From NCBI RefSeq assembly GCF_001514265.1, contig NZ_KQ948999.1:62001-126000 (forward strand): 64,000 bases of DNA, given 5' to 3'. Position numbers and translations under genes: made by a program. The first letter of the stretch is position 1. The number at the start of each line of letters is the position of its first letter. Source of the stretch: Streptomyces resistomycificus (GTDB taxonomy: Bacteria; Actinomycetota; Actinomycetes; Streptomycetales; Streptomycetaceae). Positions 57,800-64,000 of the stretch are shown here, piece by piece. The notes beneath the pieces were generated by a model. The model searched no databases. It saw only the letters and a program-made list of their open reading frames with translations, and was not told where the DNA came from.

Positions 57800-58022
57800 T
57801 CAGGTTTAGCGTCCTCCACCAGGTGACCGGCTCCCCACCGCCGCCCGGGCCAGGGGCGGCAGTCGGCCACCACCGCCGAGAAGGTCCGGCGGCGTCCCGC
57901 TCCCCCTGTGCGGGCCGCCGCCGGACGCGTAACCGCCCGCCCCGGGCGGCCGTACGTCCGCTCCGCTTGGCGTTCGTACGGACTGCGCACGCGGCGGTCG
58001 TACGAAAGGACGTGCAGTCCAC

Positions 58023-59087
58023 GTGGCAGCGCACCGCAAGCCCCGGCAACGCCCGCTCGGCGGCGCCAAGGCCCGTACGGCGGCGACCATCGCCCTGGCG
58101 GGCGCGGCGACCGCGACCGGCTTCGACGGGATCGGACACGCCGAGCCTCAGCTCACGCCGGCGCAGGTCAAGGCGAAGGTGGACAAGCTCTACCAGGAGG
58201 CGGAGGTCGCCACCGAGCAGTACAACGGCGCGAGGGAGAAGGCGCAGGCGGCCGAGACGCGGCTCGGGACCCTGCGCGACGAGGCGGCGCGCAGGACGCA
58301 GCACCTCAACGCGGCCCGGGACGCGCTGGGTTCGATGGCCGCGGCCCAGTACCGCGACGGCGGCCTCGACCCCGCCCTGCAGCTCGCTCTCTCCGACGAC
58401 CCCGACCGGTACCTGGACGGCGCCGAGTTCGCCGAACGGGCCGGCAACCGCCAGGCCTCGTCCGTCGCCCGGGTACGCGACCAGCTCCGGGAGATCGAGC
58501 AGTTGCGCGGCGCCGCGCACGTCGAGCTCTCCTCGCTGAAGACGCGCCAGGCGGAACTGAAACGGCACAAGAAGACGATCACCGGCAAGCTGAACACAGC
58601 GAGACAGCTGCTGTCCCAGCTGCCCGCCGAGGAGCGCGCGCGGCTCGGCCAAGGCGAAGCGGTCCGCGCCTCACGGGCGTCGGCGGAAGCCCGTGACGGC
58701 CTCGCGGCGCCCGGCTCCGCGACCTCCCAGGCCCCCGACTCCCGTGCCGCCGACGCCGTCTCCTACGCCTACACCAAACTCGGCAGCCCCTACGTCTGGG
58801 GCGCGACCGGCCCCGACGCCTTCGACTGCTCGGGCCTCATCCAGGCCGCGTACCGCTCCGCGGGCATCTCCCTCCCCCGCACCACCTACGCCCAGATCGA
58901 CGCCGGCCAACGCGTCTCCCGCTCCGAACTGCTCCCCGGCGACCTGGTCTTCTTCTACTCGGCCATCAGTCACGTCGGCATCTACGTCGGCAACGGCCAG
59001 ATGGTCCACGCCCCCAACCCGTCGGCCCCGGTGCGCGTGGCACCGATCAGCGAGATGCCGTTCGCGGGGGCGACTCGGGTGGTGTGA
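58023..59087 (+). CDS. Secreted NlpC/P60 peptidoglycan hydrolase, second paralogue
   Basis: 354 residues from GTG 58023 (GAAAGGA 13 bases upstream). The signal-like N-terminus AAHRKPRQRPLGG to AGHAEP is followed by a coiled coil (about 40-200; VDKLYQEAEVATEQYNGARE; ELKRHKKTITGKLNTARQLL). The NlpC/P60 domain (about 238-354) has Cys in PDAFDCSGLIQAAYRSAGIS and His in SAISHVGIYVGNGQMVHAPN, ending PFAGATRVV. The same domain plan as 55708-56865, clearly an old duplication. No riboswitch precedes it; protein-binding boxes do. It probably acts at different growth stages from its sister. Confidence 0.95.
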   Translation: MAAHRKPRQRPLGGAKARTAATIALAGAATATGFDGIGHAEPQLTPAQVKAKVDKLYQEAEVATEQYNGAREKAQAAETRLGTLRDEAARRTQHLNAARDALGSMAAAQYRDGGLDPALQLALSDDPDRYLDGAEFAERAGNRQASSVARVRDQLREIEQLRGAAHVELSSLKTRQAELKRHKKTITGKLNTARQLLSQLPAEERARLGQGEAVRASRASAEARDGLAAPGSATSQAPDSRAADAVSYAYTKLGSPYVWGATGPDAFDCSGLIQAAYRSAGISLPRTTYAQIDAGQRVSRSELLPGDLVFFYSAISHVGIYVGNGQMVHAPNPSAPVRVAPISEMPFAGATRVV

Positions 59088-59171
59088 GGGGGCCTCGATC
59101 GAAAGCCCTCTCCAACTCGCCGTCGCCGCCTGTACCTTGTTCTGCACCGCGTGAGGAGCGAGGTACGTAGG

Positions 59172-60884
59172 GTGAGGGTCTATCTGTCGTCGACGGTGGC
59201 CGACCTGGAGGGATGCAGGGCAGCGGTGCTGACCGCACTGCGTCGGCTCCGGTTGGACGTCATCGCCATGGAGGACTACGCCGCCTTCGACGAGCGCCCG
59301 GTGGAGCGATGCCTGGCCGACGTGGAGGGGTGTGACCTGTACATCGGGCTCTTCGCCTTCCGCTACGGTTTCGTGCCCGAGCCCGGTCCGCTGAACCCGG
59401 ACGGACGGTCGATCACCGAGCTGGAGTACCGCAAGGCCGGGGCGGCGGGACGCACGCGGCTGATCTTTCTGGTCAAGGACGGCACGCCGTGGCCGACCGA
59501 CCACATCGACGCCCTGACCGAAGCCGGTGAGAACCCCGGCGACAGGATCAAGGGCCTGCGTACGGATCTGATGAAGGAGCACGGCGTCGGCTGGTTCGGC
59601 AACCCCGACCAGCTCGCGGCGGTGGTGGTGGGGGCCGTCGCGCCCCACCTGCAGCTTCCCGTGGGCGGTGCCGACTCTCCCCGGCCCGTCGCGGAGCCGC
59701 CGCATCCCCGGCGGCTGACCCACGACCTGCATCTGCTGCACGCCCTCAAGGACCGGCCCGTGGCCGACAAGTTGGTCTCCGCCGTCCGAGGCTCGTGGGA
59801 CGTCACGACCTCCACCACGCACCTGCTGGCGTCCACCACCGAGGAGATCCTGGCACTGGACCGAGCGGTGACTTCGGCGCGTGCGGTAGGCCTCCTGCTG
59901 TCCCCGTCAGTGATCACGATGCTCGACGAGGACCCTGAACGCTCCCGCAGGATCCTGGACCTGGCCCGGGCCCGCACCGCGGCCCCGCTGCTCGGCATCA
60001 CCGCACCCGGCACCGACCCCGGCGTGGCGTCCGACGGGGCTCGTTGGGGCATCACCGAGGCCCTGGGCGAGTCACCGACACAGCCACTCCACAACCAGCT
60101 CCACGCGGCCTTGTCGAGGTTCGTCGGGCTGCTCCGCCCCGACCAGGAGATCGGCCTGCCCGTCGTGGTGGTGGCCATGACCGGGCCGGAAGCGGACGGT
60201 CTGCTGCGCACCGCGTCCGGGCCGGTGGCGGACATCGTCCGCGGCTTCGGTCTGCCCCCGGAATCGGTCCTCGCCCGGTACGGCGCCTCCCGGGCGGACT
60301 GGAGACCGTTCGGCGAGAAGAGACGGACCATCACCCAGGTTCTGGAGAGCGCGGTGGCAGGGGTCAACGATCCCGACCTGTTCCTCCGCGGCAGGCAGAT
60401 CAGGCTGCAGCCCTACCTTTTCGACGATCTGCTCTCGTACGACCCGGCCCACTCCCTCGTCTACCGGGACATCGCCCGCAACGGCTGCCTCGTCGTGGCC
60501 GACGAGCTCTCCCTCCTCCATCCGGAGTTGGAGTCCGCCTTCCTCTCGTCCCCGCTCTACCGAGGCGCCCAGGTCTCCCTGATCACCCTTTCTCCCGGCG
60601 ACCCGGCTGCCGGCACCCCGCACGAACTCATCCGGCGCGAACTGGCCAGTCGGCTCAGCCACACCGACCACCGCTTCGGCGGCGAACTCGATCCCCTCTG
60701 TGAGATGAACGTGGCCAGCGGACGCCACCTCGACCGGTGGCTGCGCGCCAGCCTGCCGCAGACCCTGGACGCCTACCGCAACGCCCGGCCCAGCCCTGAC
60801 AAGGCCCGGCTCCTGGAGGCCGAGCTGGGCACCCGTCCCAATGTGTCGATGGCCCGGCTCGTCACCGAAGGCGGAGCGACGTGA
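59172..60884 (+). CDS. DUF4062 domain protein, first gene of a STAND/TIR cassette
   Basis: 570 residues from GTG 59172, which gives the DUF4062 N-terminus MRVYLSSTVADLEGCRAAVL; GTG 59151 in frame adds seven residues. DUF4062 (about 1-95) continues VERCLADVEGCDLYIGLFAF, RYGFVPEPG and RSITELEYRKAG. A second region of about 175-285 (LASTTEEILALDRAVTSARA VGLLLSPSVITMLDED) looks Rossmann-like, and the rest is mixed alpha/beta without a name I can give. DUF4062 commonly precedes NACHT/STAND NTPases in immune-like proteins. Its stop overlaps the next gene (GTGA), so the two are coupled. Confidence 0.8.
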   Translation: MRVYLSSTVADLEGCRAAVLTALRRLRLDVIAMEDYAAFDERPVERCLADVEGCDLYIGLFAFRYGFVPEPGPLNPDGRSITELEYRKAGAAGRTRLIFLVKDGTPWPTDHIDALTEAGENPGDRIKGLRTDLMKEHGVGWFGNPDQLAAVVVGAVAPHLQLPVGGADSPRPVAEPPHPRRLTHDLHLLHALKDRPVADKLVSAVRGSWDVTTSTTHLLASTTEEILALDRAVTSARAVGLLLSPSVITMLDEDPERSRRILDLARARTAAPLLGITAPGTDPGVASDGARWGITEALGESPTQPLHNQLHAALSRFVGLLRPDQEIGLPVVVVAMTGPEADGLLRTASGPVADIVRGFGLPPESVLARYGASRADWRPFGEKRRTITQVLESAVAGVNDPDLFLRGRQIRLQPYLFDDLLSYDPAHSLVYRDIARNGCLVVADELSLLHPELESAFLSSPLYRGAQVSLITLSPGDPAAGTPHELIRRELASRLSHTDHRFGGELDPLCEMNVASGRHLDRWLRASLPQTLDAYRNARPSPDKARLLEAELGTRPNVSMARLVTEGGAT

Positions 60885-63742
60885 TCGTCACCTTCTACTC
60901 GTACAAGGGCGGCGTCGGCCGGTCCATGGCGCTCGCCAACATCGCCGACCAGCTGGCCCGCAGCGGCATGCGCGTGCTGATGGTCGACTTCGACCTGGAG
61001 GCGCCCGGCCTGGAGCACTTCTTCCCCATCAGCCACGAGCGCGTACGCGGCCGGGAGGGACTGCTCGACCTGCTGCTCGCCTTCAAGTACGCGATGTCCG
61101 TCGCCTCCGCGGAAACGTCCGAGGGCGAGGACGCCTTCCGCGACCTCGACCGCTACGTCTCGACCGTGTACCCGCGGCGCTCGGACGGCGGCTGCCTCGA
61201 CCTGCTCCCGGCGGGACTGCGTCTGACGGACGAGCAGATCAGTCGATACGGCGCCGAGTTGCGTCGCTTCGACTGGCATGACTTCTACTTCGTCTGGTCG
61301 GGCGAGCTGTTCTTCGAGTGGTTCCGCCGCACCTGCGCCGAGCGGTACGACGTCGTCCTCGTCGACAGCCGCACCGGCGTGACCGAGTTGGGCGGCGTCT
61401 GCGCCTACCAGCTGGCCGACACCGTCGTCGCCCTGTGCGCGCCCAACCTCCAGAACATCGAGGGCACGGCGTGGATGGTCCGCCACTTCCTCTCCCCTCA
61501 GGTCCGCGCCGTACGCCGCGACCGACCTTTGGAGGTTCTGGTCGTCCCCGCCCGCGTCGACCAGCACGACCCCGACCTCCTCGCCGGCTTCGCCGACCGC
61601 TTCCGCCGCAGCTTCGACCCGTTCACCCCGGCCGCCCTGAAGCAGGCGGGCCTCCCCTTCTGGGACCTCCAGGTCCCCTACGCGCCCGCCTACGCCTTCG
61701 ACGAACAGGTCATCACCGACCCGGGCCGCGCGGAGGAGCGGCGGAGTCTGGCGAACGCGTACGCCAGCCTGCGTGGGGCGATCACCCTGCTGGCCCCCGA
61801 CGACAACCCACTCGCGTCGCTGCGGCCCGCATCCGCACCCAGCCGCCCGGGCGGGGGCGCGACGGAGCCGGTCGAGACGCGTTACGACCCCACCTCGCAC
61901 TTCGCGTCGGCGGATGTCTTCCTGTCGTACCGTGCCGCCGACATGGAGACGGCGGATCAGATCCGAGAACTGCTGACCGGACGGGGCAATCTTCAAGTCG
62001 CCGAGCCACTGACGGGCCAGCTGTGGGATGAGATCCCCCGGGCGAAGGTCAACCTGGTCCTCGTCGGCCCACCGGGAGAGCTGGGCGCGTACCAGCGGCA
62101 CGAACTCCACACCCTGTCGGCGAGGGAGGACGCGCGCCTGATGCCGGTGCTGTTGCCCGGGGTCAAGCGGCTGCCGGGAGCGTTGCGGGAGTTCCCGTAC
62201 ATCGACTTCCGAGGAGGCCTGGACATGGACGGGCTGCTGCAGACCGTCCAGGCGGGACTGAGGTCACCGGTACCGGCCGACCAGGGGCCCGACACCCTTC
62301 CGAGGAGTCCGTACCCCGGGCTCGCGCCCTTCTCTGAGGCTGACGCCGGCTTGTTCTTCGGACGGGAGGAACTGGTCAGCGCTGTCCTGCACTCCTTGGG
62401 CCAGGACCAGATGTGTACGATCCTCGGCGGCCCGGGCAGCGGTAAGACGAGCCTCGTGAACGCGGGAGTGCTGCCGGCGTTGCGCGCGGGCCTCCTTCCG
62501 GGCAGCGACCTGTGGCCGATCGTCAGGGTTCACCAGCACGGCGGCGCGGAGGGATTGCTGGAGGCGCTGCGTTCTCTGGTGAGCCGTCGGCAGGACAGCG
62601 GGTCGGACCTGGGGCCGGAAGACCTGACCCGAGCGCTCGGCGCCCAGTTCGACCGCGTGGTGGTGGTACTCGACCAGTTCGAGGAGCTGTTCACCAGCGC
62701 CGATGCCGACCGGCGCGCGCAGGTCATCGGGCTGCTGCGAAGACTGACCGACGCTCCTGATCCGGTGCTCCTCCCCCTCACCGCCCTGCGCAGCGACTTC
62801 CTCGTCCAGGCCCACGAACACGCGTCTTTCCTCGTGGGACGCACCGTGATCGTCCCGCCCATGTCACGCGAAGAACTGCGACAAGCCGTGCTGATGCCGG
62901 CCCGGGCCACTGGACTGCAGCTGGAGCCCGGGCTTGTCGAACGTCTCATGCAGGACATGGGCGACGAGCCACGCTCCCTGGCGCTCCTGCAGTCCGTCCT
63001 TCTCTCGATGTGGCAACGGCGGGTGGACGGCTACCTCACCCATCGGTCGTACGAGGGGTCCGGCGGAGTGCAGGGCGGCCTGGCCCACGCCGCGGAGACG
63101 CTGTTCTCCTCCCTCTCACCGGATGACCGGAGCCGGGCTCGTGAACTCCTGCTGAGTCTCGTCGCGTTCGCTCCCAACGGTCCGCCCGTGGGACGAACAG
63201 TGCTCGCAAGTACCGTCACGGCGATGGGAGCCGCCGAGGTCTGTGAGCTGATGCTTCGCCACCGGCTGCTAGTCACCACGGACGATGCTCAGAACGAAGC
63301 CCGCGTACGGCTCTCCCACCAGGCGGTCATGGGCGCGTGGCCAAGGTTCCGGGACTGGATCGAGGAGGCCAGGTCCGAGCTCGAACTGCGTCAGAAACTG
63401 ATCGCGGCCGCCGAGGACTGGGCCCGCTCCGGGCGCGATCGAAAGGGACTGCTCGGTGAGGAGAGCGTGACCTTCATCCGTACCACGGCAGACCTGCGGA
63501 AGCTCAGTCCACTCGAGATGGCCTATGTGGAGGAGTCGCGGGCTGACGCCGAGAAGGCCCGCAGACTACGGCTCCTGAGCGGCGGCGGCCTGATGGTCGT
63601 CCTGTTGGCAGCCTTGGCCCTAGTGGTCTGGCTCGAAGCATCGGTACTCCTCACTGTGACCACGGTCATCAGCACCCTTGCCTTCCCCATCCAGTCCGCG
63701 TATCTGACGCTCCGACGTGAACGCCGTTCACTCACGCTGTGA
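60881..63742 (+). CDS. KGGVGR-motif ATPase - TIR - nSTAND NTPase - transmembrane protein
   Basis: 953 residues from GTG 60881. Domain 1 (1-320) is a MinD/ParA-like ATPase with the deviant Walker A FYSYKGGVGRSMALANIADQ and VDFDLEAPG. Domain 2 (about 341-465) is TIR-like: SADVFLSYRAADMETADQIR, then GAYQRHELHTLSARED with Glu408 where TIR NADases carry the catalytic Glu. Domain 3 (about 477-880) is an nSTAND1-type NTPase: PYPGLAPFSEADAGLFFGRE, Walker A LGGPGSGKTSLVNAGVLP (near 516), Walker B VVVVLDQFEELF (near 592), winged-helix after GRTVIVPPMSREELRQAV. Two terminal helices (about 897-937) anchor it. Likely a sensor-effector immune protein; activity unproven. Confidence 0.85.
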   Translation: MIVTFYSYKGGVGRSMALANIADQLARSGMRVLMVDFDLEAPGLEHFFPISHERVRGREGLLDLLLAFKYAMSVASAETSEGEDAFRDLDRYVSTVYPRRSDGGCLDLLPAGLRLTDEQISRYGAELRRFDWHDFYFVWSGELFFEWFRRTCAERYDVVLVDSRTGVTELGGVCAYQLADTVVALCAPNLQNIEGTAWMVRHFLSPQVRAVRRDRPLEVLVVPARVDQHDPDLLAGFADRFRRSFDPFTPAALKQAGLPFWDLQVPYAPAYAFDEQVITDPGRAEERRSLANAYASLRGAITLLAPDDNPLASLRPASAPSRPGGGATEPVETRYDPTSHFASADVFLSYRAADMETADQIRELLTGRGNLQVAEPLTGQLWDEIPRAKVNLVLVGPPGELGAYQRHELHTLSAREDARLMPVLLPGVKRLPGALREFPYIDFRGGLDMDGLLQTVQAGLRSPVPADQGPDTLPRSPYPGLAPFSEADAGLFFGREELVSAVLHSLGQDQMCTILGGPGSGKTSLVNAGVLPALRAGLLPGSDLWPIVRVHQHGGAEGLLEALRSLVSRRQDSGSDLGPEDLTRALGAQFDRVVVVLDQFEELFTSADADRRAQVIGLLRRLTDAPDPVLLPLTALRSDFLVQAHEHASFLVGRTVIVPPMSREELRQAVLMPARATGLQLEPGLVERLMQDMGDEPRSLALLQSVLLSMWQRRVDGYLTHRSYEGSGGVQGGLAHAAETLFSSLSPDDRSRARELLLSLVAFAPNGPPVGRTVLASTVTAMGAAEVCELMLRHRLLVTTDDAQNEARVRLSHQAVMGAWPRFRDWIEEARSELELRQKLIAAAEDWARSGRDRKGLLGEESVTFIRTTADLRKLSPLEMAYVEESRADAEKARRLRLLSGGGLMVVLLAALALVVWLEASVLLTVTTVISTLAFPIQSAYLTLRRERRSLTL

Positions 63743-63803
63743 TCCGGGCCGGCCCTGGGGATGGGCAAGACGGTCTGGTTCGAACTCTCGGCACAGCCGC
63801 CGG

Positions 63804-64000
63804 CTAGACGAGCCTCCGCGCGGTCGCCCAGCGGGTCAGCTCATGCCGGTTCGAGAGCTGCAACTTCCGCAGCACCGCCGAGACATGCGACTCCACCGTC
63901 TTCACCGAGATGAAGAGCTGCTTGGCGATCTCCTTGTAGGCGTAGCCCCGGGCGATCAGTCGCAGGACCTCACGCTCGCGCTGGGTGAGGCGGTCGAGGT
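63804..64000 (-). CDS. LuxR/NarL-family response regulator, C-terminal part
   Basis: The last 65 codons of a gene cut by the window edge. The sequence contains LTQREREVLRLIARGYAYKE, IAKQLFISVKTVESHVSAVL and RKLQLSNRHELTRWATARRL. This is the complete GerE-type four-helix DNA-binding domain, with VKTVESHVSAVLRKL as recognition helix. Such domains usually follow a receiver and pair with a histidine kinase, which would lie to the right. Convergent with the STAND gene; the 61-bp gap holds only a short GGGCCGGCCC palindrome. Confidence 0.93.
   Translation of the reverse strand, partial: LDRLTQREREVLRLIARGYAYKEIAKQLFISVKTVESHVSAVLRKLQLSNRHELTRWATARRLV

Noticed and set aside
57539..58022. Second ydaO riboswitch upstream of the other NlpC/P60 gene
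   Set aside because: None of the conserved blocks (GACCCACCGA, GGGGTGAA, CGAACCCGACAGCTAA) is present.
59172..63742. Prophage or integrative element carrying the STAND/TIR cassette
   Set aside because: No integrase, attachment repeats, tRNA or phage genes lie nearby in the window; base composition looks like the host.
63841..63860. GGTTCGAG resembling a tRNA T-loop
   Set aside because: It lies inside the LuxR-type HTH coding sequence, and no acceptor or anticodon stem surrounds it.

Overview
The window is high-GC actinobacterial chromosome, almost certainly Streptomyces. Codon third positions are overwhelmingly G or C, GTG and TTG starts are common, and the gene set (DUF3017 next to folD, NlpC/P60 proteins with a c-di-AMP riboswitch, icmB, many Ser/Thr kinases) is typical of that genus. 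No rRNA, tRNA, insertion sequence, CRISPR array or prophage was recognised. Both ends cut genes: a glycine-betaine permease at the left and a LuxR-type regulator at the right.

Layout. 1-4.6 kb is a leftward choline-to-betaine operon (betB, betA-like GMC oxidoreductase, proV-like ATPase, proW-like permease) with translational overlaps. 4.7-11 kb holds envelope proteins of unknown role and a MarR-GNAT fusion gene with a perfect operator at its start. 11-17.2 kb holds malate dehydrogenase (mdh), two HTH-transmembrane regulators, folD/DUF3017 and an RDD membrane protein. 17.3-25.8 kb is a rightward envelope-signalling island: three transmembrane Ser/Thr kinases, each with a different extracellular module (lysozyme/transglycosylase-like, protease-inhibitor I36-like, peptidoglycan-binding), an FHA-like partner, a secreted M23 endopeptidase, a secreted I36 protein and a secreted ALF-repeat protein. 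25.8-36.4 kb is actinobacterial core: purH, purN, an ECF sigma factor and partner, a PerM/DUF6350 membrane protein, an HTH/sigma-like/TM fusion, sucD and sucC. 36.9-39.8 kb encodes two low-complexity secreted proteins. 40-48.5 kb is a MoxR ATPase / DUF5682 / VWA cluster with divergent SWIM-finger and DUF5691 genes. 48.9-59.1 kb holds icmB, a lipase, a membrane M23 peptidase, the PcrA/UvrD helicase and two NlpC/P60 hydrolases, one under a c-di-AMP riboswitch. 59.2-63.7 kb is a two-gene cassette (DUF4062 protein; KGGVGR ATPase-TIR-nSTAND-TM protein) with the architecture of a bacterial immune/conflict system. It is the best candidate for an under-described system.

The order pcrA, M23 peptidase, sucCD, PerM, purN, purH and a nearby MoxR/VWA pair recalls the uvrD1 to Rv0959 region of Mycobacterium tuberculosis. 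That suggests an old conserved backbone into which the kinase island and the STAND/TIR cassette were added. All assignments come from reading motifs by eye. Transmembrane and domain limits are approximate, and no database search was run.
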